15,941 nucleotides of DNA, taken from contig CAMOUF010000141.1 in NCBI GenBank assembly GCA_946626395.1, positions 1-15,941 on the forward strand, written 5' to 3'. Shown piece by piece: positions 8,228 through 14,218 of this stretch. Under the pieces are notes generated by a model. The model did no database searches. It was given only the letters and a program-made list of their open reading frames with translations, and was not told the DNA's origin. The first letter of the stretch is position 1. Every line of letters starts with the position of its first letter. The stretch comes from an uncultured Clostridia bacterium (GTDB lineage Bacteria; Bacillota; Clostridia; Christensenellales; Aristaeellaceae). Made by a program: the position numbers and the translations under genes.

Positions 8228-9133
8228 TTGGCCGGACAGCGCAGGAATGACAGCCAAAGCAGGCGGCGGGGATACCGCATCACCACGCTGCTGCTGTTTC
8301 TGGTTCTGCTGGCAGGCGTGGGCATTCTGGCCTATCCCGCTTTCAGCGAATACTGGAACAGCTTCCATTCCTCCCGCGCCATCGCCACCTACGCCGAGCA
8401 GGTAGCCAACCTGGACACGGAAAAATACCAGGCGCTTTGGGAAAGCGCCCTGGATTTCAACGAACGGCTCCAGGCCATGCCCAACCGCTGGGCCATGACC
8501 GAAGAGACTAAAGCCGCTTACCGCGAAGAATTGAACGTGTCCGGCTCCGGCATCATGGGATACATATCCATTCCCAAGGCGGAAATCGACCTGCCCATTT
8601 ACCACGGCACCAGCGACGGCGTGCTGCAAATCGCCGTGGGGCATCTGGAGGGCACCTCCCTGCCGGTGGGCAGCCGCCACAGCGATGAAGAGGATTTTTC
8701 CCAGGTGGACTTCGGTTCCCACTGCGTGCTCAGCGGCCACCGGGGCCTGCCCAGCGCCCGGCTGTTCAGCGACATTGATATGCTGGAGGTGGGCGACACC
8801 TTCATCCTGAATATTCTGGATCAGACCCTGACCTATGAAGTGGACCAGATCAAGGTGATCGAGCCCCACGATATGACGGAGCTGGCCATCCTGCCGGGCC
8901 GGGACCTGTGCACCCTGTTTACCTGCACCCCCTACGGCATCAACACCCACCGGCTGCTGGTGCGGGGCACCCGGATCGAAAACGAAAAGCAGAAGCTGCA
9001 CCTTCGCGTCACCGCCGACGCCATGCGCATCCAGCCCACCTACGTGGCCCCCTTTATCGCCGTGCCTGTGCTGATCCTGCTGGTGTTCTGGGTGATCATC
9101 ATCACCAGCGGCCCCCGCAGGAGAAACGATTGA
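8228..9133 (+). CDS. Class C (pilus-type) sortase, TTG start
   Basis: This is a membrane-anchored cysteine transpeptidase. Class C sortases join pilin subunits through a sorting motif and a lysine on the next subunit. I chose TTG at 8228 because AAAGGAGGG sits 7 bases upstream and a strong promoter lies just before it; this gives 301 residues. There is one N-terminal helix at about 17-38 and a second near 273-293 followed by an RRR tail, the two-helix plan of class C. The catalytic triad is visible: His171 in SGHRG, Cys233 in TCTPYG and Arg242 in NTHRLLVRG. I do not see the usual DPW/DPF lid motif in residues 60-105, so the lid may be unusual or absent. No pilin or LPXTG protein is encoded here, so its substrates must lie elsewhere. 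The next gene on the strand is a small membrane protein. Confidence 0.92.
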   Translation: MAGQRRNDSQSRRRGYRITTLLLFLVLLAGVGILAYPAFSEYWNSFHSSRAIATYAEQVANLDTEKYQALWESALDFNERLQAMPNRWAMTEETKAAYREELNVSGSGIMGYISIPKAEIDLPIYHGTSDGVLQIAVGHLEGTSLPVGSRHSDEEDFSQVDFGSHCVLSGHRGLPSARLFSDIDMLEVGDTFILNILDQTLTYEVDQIKVIEPHDMTELAILPGRDLCTLFTCTPYGINTHRLLVRGTRIENEKQKLHLRVTADAMRIQPTYVAPFIAVPVLILLVFWVIIITSGPRRRND

Positions 9134-9138
9134 ACACA

Positions 9139-9218
9139 GTGAGGAGTGAGGAATGAGGAGTTGAAAAGAGTTTATGCGCAAACTATTAACTCCTCACTCC
9201 TAACTCCTCACTCCTAAC
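9139..9218 (+). repeat. Heptamer-armed palindromic element, copy A
   Basis: Arms of GAGGAGT-type heptamers at 9139-9162 and 9188-9211 match as inverted repeats at 22 of 24 positions, around a 25-base core. The right arm carries one more heptamer, and TTTTTT follows, so it may end the sortase transcript. It begins 5 bases after the sortase stop codon. Its reverse complement matches the element at 13089-13175. Confidence 0.88.
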
Positions 9219-9278
9219 TTTTTTATAAAATTCCGGCAAAGATGCTGAGAGCTTGACAGAACGGAAAGGAAAAGGCGC

Positions 9279-9788
9279 ATGAAATCCGGCAAAAAAGGCA
9301 AGCTGGCCCTGGGCATTGCGGCAGGCGCTGCTTCCCTGGCGGAATTGACCCTGGGCGTGGGGCTGCATTTTTCGTACAAGGAAATGCAGCATGAACGCCT
9401 GACCTATTCCCAGTGGTACGACGGGGCGCTGGCCTCCTTTTTTGATATCCTGCTTTTGTTCATCGTGTCCACCGCCCTGTGCGCCGGGCTTTGGTATTTT
9501 TTCATTCGTCGGCCCCGGCCGCTTTCCCCGGAAAAAATCAAAAGCAGGAAAAGGGTTCTCCCCTTCCTGTGCGCAGCGCTGGGCGGGACGGCCATCTGGT
9601 TTACCGTGAAATCCTTCCTTGCCTATGGCGAGCTGCTTTACGCCCAGGAGCAGGTGTTTGAAGGAATCCCCGGCTATATCCTGGCATACAACGCAGCGCG
9701 GCTCCCCGCGCTGCTGGCCGTTCTCGGGCTGATCATCGCCCTGATCGCCCTGGTCAGCGCCAGGAAAAACGAAACGAAAACGCTTTAA
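9279..9788 (+). CDS. Small four-helix membrane protein of unknown function
   Basis: The 169-residue protein has a basic start (MKSGKKGK) and four hydrophobic segments near residues 8-30, 51-76, 93-116 and 140-160, with basic loops (RRPR, KSRKR) suggesting an in-out topology. There is no catalytic motif, no family signature I recognise and no sorting motif. GGAAAGGAAAAGG lies upstream of the ATG, a moderate ribosome binding site. It lies 145 bases after the sortase on the same strand, with repeat copy A between, so co-transcription depends on whether that element ends the transcript. A functional link to the sortase is only a guess from position. A strong terminator follows about 260 bases downstream. 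Confidence 0.75.
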   Translation: MKSGKKGKLALGIAAGAASLAELTLGVGLHFSYKEMQHERLTYSQWYDGALASFFDILLLFIVSTALCAGLWYFFIRRPRPLSPEKIKSRKRVLPFLCAALGGTAIWFTVKSFLAYGELLYAQEQVFEGIPGYILAYNAARLPALLAVLGLIIALIALVSARKNETKTL

Positions 9789-9791
9789 ATC

Positions 9792-10031
9792 AGTTCTAAG
9801 TAAATACTGATCAATTCAAAACAATTGATTTTTATACGATTGCTGGCAGGACGACTTGTAGGGGCGGATAATATCCGCCCGCTGAGAGAATCGTTTCGTG
9901 TACTTGGTTTTCCAACATTCGTAATGCCAGCTTTTTCGGGCGGATGATATCCGCCCCTACATTTTGTCTTGTCTCTATGATGGGTTTATATGCAAGATGC
10001 TGAATTGATCAGTACTTACCTAAGTTCTAAG
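9792..10031. repeat. 240-base composite inverted-repeat element (MITE-like)
   Basis: Inverted repeats at 9797-9817 and 10002-10022 agree at 19 of 21 positions around TACTGATCAATTC. The 9-mer AGTTCTAAG occurs in direct orientation at both ends (9792-9800 and 10023-10031), like a target duplication or a shared end sequence. A second inverted pair is nested inside. No protein-coding frame is credible here. Structure and size suit a non-autonomous mobile element, but no transposase is in the window. It takes up the first half of the gap between 9788 and 10336. Confidence 0.75.
9857..9961. repeat. Nested inverted pair of GTAGGGGCGGAT...ATCCGCC hairpins
   Basis: The 25-base arms at 9857-9881 and 9937-9961 are reverse complements at 23 of 25 positions. 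Each arm is also a small hairpin by itself: GGGCGGAT and ATCCGCCC around a 3-base loop (AAT or GAT). The 55 bases between them are unremarkable. Similar TAGGGGCGG-type intergenic repeats are, to my knowledge, common in Clostridia. Confidence 0.85.
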
Positions 10032-10047
10032 CAAAACAGCCGACCCG

Positions 10048-10090
10048 AACCGGGAGGATGGAAAAAATCCTCCCGGTTTTTTTATTTTTG
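10048..10090 (+). terminator. Strong intrinsic terminator
   Basis: A perfect 12-bp stem (AACCGGGAGGAT with ATCCTCCCGGTT) around a 7-base purine loop runs straight into TTTTTTTATTTTTG. It is the clearest terminator in the window. It closes the plus-strand transcript of the 9279-9788 gene and insulates the VTC operon. Confidence 0.92.
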
Positions 10091-10109
10091 CGGCTCAATG
10101 CAAAAGTTT

Positions 10110-10170
10110 GTGGGGGGAACCTCTCTTTGGATGCCAAAGAGAGGTTCCCCCCACACCCCCCTCCGAGAAA
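10110..10170 (+). repeat. 61-base hairpin-plus-tail repeat, copy 2
   Basis: A perfect 21-bp inverted repeat (arms 10110-10130 and 10134-10154, loop ATG) is followed by the tail ACCCCCCTCCGAGAAA. Copy 1, at 4404-4464 in opposite orientation, matches in every dimension, and its tail differs at one base. It lies 20 bases after a complete terminator, so termination is not its obvious job. Confidence 0.88.
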
Positions 10171-10239
10171 GCAATCCAGGAATTGATAATCGCTGTTCTC
10201 CTTTTCTAATGCTTTATGAAGGAAAGAACCATAGATTGA

Positions 10240-10267
10240 TTGGCATCCCCACAAGATTTTCTATTGA
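10240..10267 (+). promoter_or_regulatory. Possible promoter for the VTC/DUF4956 operon
   Basis: TTGGCA (10240-10245) and TATTGA (10262-10267) lie 16 bases apart in an AT-rich stretch about 70 bases before the VTC gene. The -10 is weak, so this is only a candidate. The operon must have a promoter between the terminator at 10090 and its start at 10336. Confidence 0.3.
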
Positions 10268-10335
10268 ACCATTTTTGTTTAAAGGTTTCTTTAAGCCTGC
10301 CGGGATAAGATAGCCGTGTCAGGAGGAAATGAACC

Positions 10336-11070
10336 ATGGATTATGAAATGACATTCAAGCGGTACGAGCTCAAGTATCTGATCAACAGATTCCAGCGGGA
10401 CGCGCTGCTGCGGGCGATGGAAGGCCACCTGACCCTGGATATGTTCGGCCACAGCACCATTCGGAATATTTATTATGACACTGACACCTATCGCCTGATC
10501 CGGCGCTCCCTGGAAAAGCCCTGGTACAAGGAAAAGCTGCGGGTGCGTTCCTATCAGCTGGCCTCCAATGAATCCCCGGTCTTTGTGGAGCTGAAAAAGA
10601 AGTATGAAAAGGTGGTGTACAAGCGGCGGCTGGCGCTGCCCTGCCAGGTGGCCATGGAGGGCCTGAAGCCCGGCCGCGTCCTGCCCGCCGCCCCCACCGA
10701 CCGGCAAATCGGCCAGGAGATCGAAGCCTTCAAGGATTTTTACGGGCCCACCTTAAGCCCGGCCATGTTTTTAAGCTATGAACGGGAAGCCTTCTGCCCG
10801 GTGGACGGCGTGGATTTCCGGCTCACCGTGGACGAAAACCTGCTCTGGCGCATGGAGGATATGGATCTGCGCGCCCCGGCGGGGGGCCGGTTCATTATCC
10901 CGCCGGATCAGATGATCCTGGAACTGAAAACCCCCGGCGGCATCCCCATGTGGATGACCCGTTTCCTGAGCGAACATAAGATTTATCAGACTTCTTTTTC
11001 CAAGTATGGCGTTGCCTATCAGCAATGGGTGGCTGAGGGGCAAAACGAAGGAGGACGGATGTATGCTTGA
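10336..11070 (+). CDS. VTC-domain protein (polyphosphate polymerase-like)
   Basis: This 244-residue protein has the tunnel fold of the VTC domain, related to the catalytic part of yeast Vtc4, which makes polyphosphate from ATP; whether the bacterial homologues do the same is uncertain. Visible markers are FKRYELKYLI at 7-16, IYYDTD at 45-50, KEKLRVRSY at 65-73, VFVELKKKY at 82-90, LSYER at 146-150, FRLTVD at 161-166 and ILELKTP at 194-200. The alternating Lys/Arg and Glu positions are those expected to hold phosphate and metal in the tunnel. It has no signal peptide or membrane helix. AGGAGG lies 9 bases before the ATG. Its stop overlaps the DUF4956 start by 8 bases, so the two are translationally coupled and probably act together, the partner giving a membrane anchor. 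The CotH-like gene often found with this pair is absent. Confidence 0.9.
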   Translation: MDYEMTFKRYELKYLINRFQRDALLRAMEGHLTLDMFGHSTIRNIYYDTDTYRLIRRSLEKPWYKEKLRVRSYQLASNESPVFVELKKKYEKVVYKRRLALPCQVAMEGLKPGRVLPAAPTDRQIGQEIEAFKDFYGPTLSPAMFLSYEREAFCPVDGVDFRLTVDENLLWRMEDMDLRAPAGGRFIIPPDQMILELKTPGGIPMWMTRFLSEHKIYQTSFSKYGVAYQQWVAEGQNEGGRMYA

Positions 11071-11749
11071 AAAACTGTTTCAAGGCGTGTTCGATACCGC
11101 GTCGGTGAACGTGGTGTCTGTAGATAAATTTCTGCTCTGCGTAGGCGCGGCGCTTTTGATCGGCGCGTGCATCGCCTTTACCGCCAGCCGCAAGGCTCAG
11201 CAGACCCACAGCTTTCTCACCACCCTGCTGACCCTGCCCGCCCTGACCTGCGTGGTGATCATGCTGGTGAACGGCAACGTGGGCCTGGGCGTGGCCACGG
11301 CGGGCACCTTCAGCCTGGTGCGTTTCCGCTCCGCCCAGGGCACGGCCAAGGAAATGGCCCTGATCTTTTTGAGCATGGTGGCGGGCCTGGCCTGCGGCAT
11401 GGGCTATCTGGGCTACGCGGCGCTGTTTACGGTGGTGCTGTGCCTGATCTTCCTGGTGTCCGGCCTCTTTGATCCCGCCGTCCGGGGCGGGCAGCGGGTG
11501 CTGCGGATCACCGTGCCGGAGGACCTGGATTACACCGGCATCTTCTCCCCCACCCTGAACAGCTACTGCAAGGATTGGCATTTAAACCAGGTGAAAACCA
11601 CCAACATGGGCGCGCTCTTCCGCCTGACCTATTCCCTCTCCCTGCGGGACCCCGCCCGGGAAAAGGAATTTCTGGATCAGCTGCGGCTGCGCAACGGCAA
11701 CCTGGAAATCTCCCTGGCCCAGGCCGCCTTCACGGAATCCGAGCTGTGA
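11063..11749 (+). CDS. DUF4956 family membrane protein
   Basis: I set the start at ATG 11063, where AAGGAGG lies 8 bases upstream and overlap with the VTC stop is ATGCTTGA. An in-frame ATG at 11006 lies inside the VTC gene without a ribosome binding site. The 228-residue protein has about four membrane helices near 22-41, 51-69, 96-113 and 115-135. The signature GTFSLVRFRSAQGTAKEM lies between helices at about 81-98, as expected for DUF4956. Residues 140-228 form a soluble tail. The family has no settled biochemical role. In Clostridia it is regularly paired with VTC-domain proteins, and the tight overlap here supports a complex in which it anchors or serves the VTC protein. No third gene follows on this strand. 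Confidence 0.9.
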   Translation: MLEKLFQGVFDTASVNVVSVDKFLLCVGAALLIGACIAFTASRKAQQTHSFLTTLLTLPALTCVVIMLVNGNVGLGVATAGTFSLVRFRSAQGTAKEMALIFLSMVAGLACGMGYLGYAALFTVVLCLIFLVSGLFDPAVRGGQRVLRITVPEDLDYTGIFSPTLNSYCKDWHLNQVKTTNMGALFRLTYSLSLRDPAREKEFLDQLRLRNGNLEISLAQAAFTESEL

Positions 11750-11760
11750 GCATTGATGAT

Positions 11761-11929
11761 AAGTTCTAAGTTTCAAGTTCCAAGTTCTAAGCGGGTTTGC
11801 AAATTCAAGCGTCCATATGCTATTGGGGAAAAAGAACGATTGTCCGGCGTGGATATGATCCGCCCCGGACAATCGTATATCTTTCTATCCCGGTATGACG
11901 CAGCGCTTGGAACTTGGAACTCAGAACTA
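11761..11929. repeat. Heptamer-ended (AAGTTCT/AAGTTCC) palindromic element
   Basis: Four successive heptamers of the AAGTTCN type run from 11761 to 11788. The right end at 11904-11929 is their inverted counterpart, matching the stretch at 11768-11793 at 21 of 26 positions. A hairpin at 11836-11876 lies in the middle, and its core resembles the GGCGGAT...ATCCGCC hairpins at 9857-9961. The element fills the space between the convergent DUF4956 and acetyltransferase genes. Confidence 0.82.
11829..11876 (-). terminator. Terminator of the acetyltransferase gene, inside the repeat
   Basis: ACGATTGTCCGG and CCGGACAATCGT form a perfect 12-bp stem, extended inward past one mismatch by six more pairs (one of them G-T) to an ATG loop. 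On the minus strand the stem runs into TCTTTTTCCCC. This suits an intrinsic terminator for the 11933-13027 gene. The plus side is less T-rich. Confidence 0.7.
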
Positions 11930-11932
11930 TAA

Positions 11933-13027
11933 TTAAAACTGATCGGGAATGGGAATGTCCAGGCACAGGGGCAGCCAGGCGCGAAGCAGAGGGTCCTCGG
12001 TCAGCAGCGCCGGGAGGGGCGAAAAGAACAGGGCTACGGCCTGCTTTTCCTCCAGGATACGATCCGGCGCGTCCTGGGTGGATGAAACGGTCATCCGCCC
12101 ATTTTTCGCTTGCAGGGAAAAGGCGCCTGCCCCTTCGATCCCAATCACCCTTTTGCCATCCGGCAGGGCGGTCTGCTTCATTTGGAACGCGGCGGACAGC
12201 ACCCGGTCCCAGCGCAGCACCTTCATCATGCCGCCTTCCTGGATTTCGCAGCCCTCCGCCAAATGGGCCAGGGCCAGTGCCCGCTGCTTCCAGCCGCCGG
12301 GGCAGAGCACCCGGCATTTCTTTTCCCGCCCCATCAGCGCGGCCAGCGCCTGGGGCAAATCGTTTTCTTCCCTCAGCGCCATTTCCGTCACCGTGCCGTC
12401 CATCAGCACCAGGTACCCGGCGAAACCCCCTTGACGAAGTATCACATAGGGCACGCCGTGGTAGGTGCGCAGGGTGTCCAGGAACCGATCCTTTGCCCGG
12501 CCGCAGGCAAAGGGCAATTGGGCATGCAGCGCCGCCATGTCATCCAGGTATTGTTCGTCCGCTTCCCGCAGCGTCAGGGACGTTTCCCGGGGCAGGGCAT
12601 GGCGGGCGCTGGCCTGGGTAAAAGAAAAGGCCAGCACCGTGCCGCAGTTTTCAAACCCGTAATGCTGATAGCGCTGCCGCTGCCCGCCCAGGGCCAGAAA
12701 ATCATAGCCCCGTTTTTTCGCTTCCTCGATTTGCATGGCCATCAAAGCCTTCATATGGCCCTGTCCCCGATACCGGGCGTGAACGGACACGGAGCCGATG
12801 TAGCCGCCCCGCAAGCCGCCCATGGACACAGGCAGCATGGCCACCGTGCCCTGAAGCCGTCCGTTCTCCGCCGCCACCGCGTGCAGGGCGGAAAAGCCGG
12901 GATGCGCGTATACCTTGGGAATCAGCCGGGTAAAATCGTGGGGCCGGGCCGCCATGCTGAACACGCAGTTGATCAGGTCCAGTACGTCCGCTTCCTCCTG
13001 GGGAAGGGCAAATCTGTATTCGGTCAT
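11933..13027 (-). CDS. Eis-like GNAT family N-acetyltransferase
   Basis: This 364-residue cytoplasmic enzyme is expected to move an acetyl group from acetyl-CoA to an amine; the acceptor cannot be predicted. The first GNAT domain spans about 1-150. It has the acetyl-CoA phosphate-binding loop RYRGQGHM at 85-92, preceded by the strand YIGSVSVHA and followed by YDFLALGGQ and QHYGFENCG, typical of GNAT proteins. A second, degenerate GNAT-like domain covers about 150-250. The last 100 residues resemble the sterol-carrier-like C-terminal domain of Eis and related proteins. The family includes aminoglycoside and polyamine acetyltransferases, but resistance cannot be claimed. AGGAGGTGA lies upstream of the ATG at slightly long spacing. 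A repeat copy (13089-13175) separates it from nadD, and its promoter was not clearly found. Confidence 0.85.
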   Translation of the reverse strand: MTEYRFALPQEEADVLDLINCVFSMAARPHDFTRLIPKVYAHPGFSALHAVAAENGRLQGTVAMLPVSMGGLRGGYIGSVSVHARYRGQGHMKALMAMQIEEAKKRGYDFLALGGQRQRYQHYGFENCGTVLAFSFTQASARHALPRETSLTLREADEQYLDDMAALHAQLPFACGRAKDRFLDTLRTYHGVPYVILRQGGFAGYLVLMDGTVTEMALREENDLPQALAALMGREKKCRVLCPGGWKQRALALAHLAEGCEIQEGGMMKVLRWDRVLSAAFQMKQTALPDGKRVIGIEGAGAFSLQAKNGRMTVSSTQDAPDRILEEKQAVALFFSPLPALLTEDPLLRAWLPLCLDIPIPDQF

Positions 13028-13088
13028 GAAACGGGGTCACCTCCTATTTATTCATGGGGGCGCTTTGCAATGAAGGTATATCTGATCA

Positions 13089-13175
13089 GTTAGGAGTGAG
13101 GAGTGAGGAGTTAATAGTTTGCGCTTCGCGCATAAACAATTTTCAACTCCTCACTCCTCACTCCTCACTCCTCAC
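13089..13175 (-). repeat. Heptamer-armed palindromic element, copy B
   Basis: Arms at 13089-13112 and 13145-13168 are reverse complements at 23 of 24 positions and consist of GAGGAGT/TGAGGAG heptamers. The right arm has one extra heptamer, to 13175. The 32-base core contains TTTGCGC-TTC-GCGCATAAA, a hairpin. It matches copy A at 9139-9218 in reverse complement, with a 7-base insertion in the core. Both copies follow the 3' end of a gene (here nadD) in the same relative orientation. Confidence 0.88.
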
Positions 13176-13200
13176 TTGGTAACTTAATACGCCTGCTCCA

Positions 13201-13803
13201 TCACAATAATCCAAACACTTCCTCCGGCACCATGGCTTTGATCTCCCGCTCCAGAGACCGATACTGGGCCACGGCCCGGCGGACGGCGGTGGAGGACAGG
13301 GCGCGGAAATCCGGCGGCGTTTCCAGCAGCTGGATATACGGGGACAGGGAACGCAGGTAAGCGTCCTGTCGCAGCATCTGGCCGCAGGGATCCCCGCCCC
13401 GGGCCAGGCACACCATGCCAAATTCTTTACAAATCCTGTCCACATTCGTCCATACCGTTTCCAGCTCCGGCAGCTTATCAGAGCCCAGCAGCAGGGAGGG
13501 GGCATATCCCATATCCCGCAAATGGCACAGGGTATCGTAGGTGCGGGGCTGGCGGGGCTGGCGCATTTCCCAATCCGTGACCGCCATCCAGGGCCGCTTT
13601 TCCGCCGCGGCCCGGAGCATGGCCAGGCGCTGCTGATCGCTGTAAGCGTAATCCTTGCCCTGCTCCTCCCGGATATAGGCGGATTTGGAGGGAACGAACA
13701 GCACCTTTTCCCGCCCGGTCTGCTCCATGGCGAAGCGGGCCAATTCCAGATGGGCCAGGGTGGGCGGATTGAACGCGCCGAAAAACGCCAGGATCGCCGT
13801 CAT
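13201..13803 (-). CDS. nadD: Nicotinate-nucleotide adenylyltransferase family protein (NadD-like)
   Basis: NadD joins nicotinate mononucleotide to AMP from ATP, the late step of NAD synthesis, in the cytoplasm. The 200-residue length is normal for the family. GAFNPPTLAH at 9-18 is the nucleotide-binding HxGH-type motif in the variant form with NPP and a single final His. RTYDTL at 87-92, LLLGSDKL at 104-111 and the C-terminal SSTAVR at 170-175 are the other NadD landmarks. The first motif departs from the usual GGTFDPxHxGH, so a related nucleotidyltransferase with another substrate remains possible. The usual neighbours obg, yhbY, yqeK and rsfS are absent. A sigma-A promoter lies at 13948-13976, and a possible 22-residue leader ORF ends at its start codon in an ATGA overlap. 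Its own ribosome binding site (AAGGGG) is weak. Confidence 0.75.
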   Translation of the reverse strand: MTAILAFFGAFNPPTLAHLELARFAMEQTGREKVLFVPSKSAYIREEQGKDYAYSDQQRLAMLRAAAEKRPWMAVTDWEMRQPRQPRTYDTLCHLRDMGYAPSLLLGSDKLPELETVWTNVDRICKEFGMVCLARGGDPCGQMLRQDAYLRSLSPYIQLLETPPDFRALSSTAVRRAVAQYRSLEREIKAMVPEEVFGLL

Positions 13804-13868
13804 GCCCGTATCCCCTTTTCCCCAGGCCGCTTTATGTTCACCATGGACATACGATCCGCAAAATACAT
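13800..13868 (-). CDS. Possible 22-residue leader ORF coupled to nadD
   Basis: The ORF MYFADRMSMVNIKRPGEKGI plus RA has GGGGAGG placed 8 bases before its ATG, a better site than that of nadD. Its TGA stop overlaps the nadD ATG as ATGA, the usual geometry for translational coupling. It lies wholly inside the leader made by the 13948-13976 promoter. A run of this length can arise by chance, and the peptide has no known relatives that I can name. Confidence 0.35.
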   Translation of the reverse strand: MYFADRMSMVNIKRPGEKGIRA

Positions 13869-13947
13869 TCTCAAGGCCTCCCCTCAGGAATAAAAGCGGC
13901 GCGTCTTTTTCGCGCTTTACCGCCCTTTTTGTCTTTTATTGATCTCT

Positions 13948-13976
13948 ATTGTACCACAGCCGCCGGGTTTTGTCAT
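13948..13976 (-). promoter_or_regulatory. Sigma-A promoter of nadD
   Basis: On the minus strand ATGACA (13971-13976) and TACAAT (13948-13953) are 17 bases apart, and TGG directly before TACAAT forms an extended -10. Transcription from about 13941 gives a leader of roughly 138 bases, long for a simple gene. The leader holds a possible small ORF and an imperfect GC-rich hairpin near 13890-13920. Confidence 0.75.
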
Positions 13977-14152
13977 TTCGTTTTTCTTGTCTCCCGCCCG
14001 GCTGCCGGATATTTCTGATAAAAAAGTGACGCAATCCCTTATTGTTCAACGGATTGATCCGTTTTTGCCGCCCAAGTCGGGGACACCCCATCGGATCGCG
14101 GATGTATTCAGCGTTTTTCAGAATTGGGATAAGCACAAAATTTTCAAAAGAA
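13977..14152. other. Intergenic stretch between divergent promoters, nothing recognised
   Basis: This lies between the divergent nadD and prfC promoters. It contains no RNA gene, credible ORF or long palindrome that I can support. GGGGACACCCC at 14080-14090 is a tiny 4-bp hairpin of doubtful meaning. An operator for either promoter could lie here unseen. Confidence 0.4.
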
Positions 14153-14183
14153 TTGACAATCCCCGGTATTTCTGTTGTATAAT
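14153..14183 (+). promoter_or_regulatory. Promoter of prfC
   Basis: A consensus TTGACA (14153-14158) and a consensus TATAAT (14178-14183) are separated by 19 bases, two more than optimal. Both hexamers are perfect, so the spacing may tune it down. Transcription would begin near 14190, about 30 bases before the four-codon leader ORF and 90 before prfC. Confidence 0.7.
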
Positions 14184-14218
14184 AAATTGTTTGACTTTTG
14201 CTTGAAGGAGGACAGGCC

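Noticed and set aside
9253..9258. TTGACA just before the 9279 gene
   Set aside because: It is only 20 bases from the ATG and inside the ribosome binding region, leaving no room for a -10 and a leader.
9990..10313. 107-codon plus-strand open frame in the 9789-10335 gap
   Set aside because: It runs through a repeat end, a strong terminator and a 21-bp hairpin, and has no ribosome binding site.
13089..13175. Tandem GAGGAGT-type repeats as a CRISPR array
   Set aside because: The units are 7 bases with no spacers, arranged as inverted arms around a core, and no cas gene is present.
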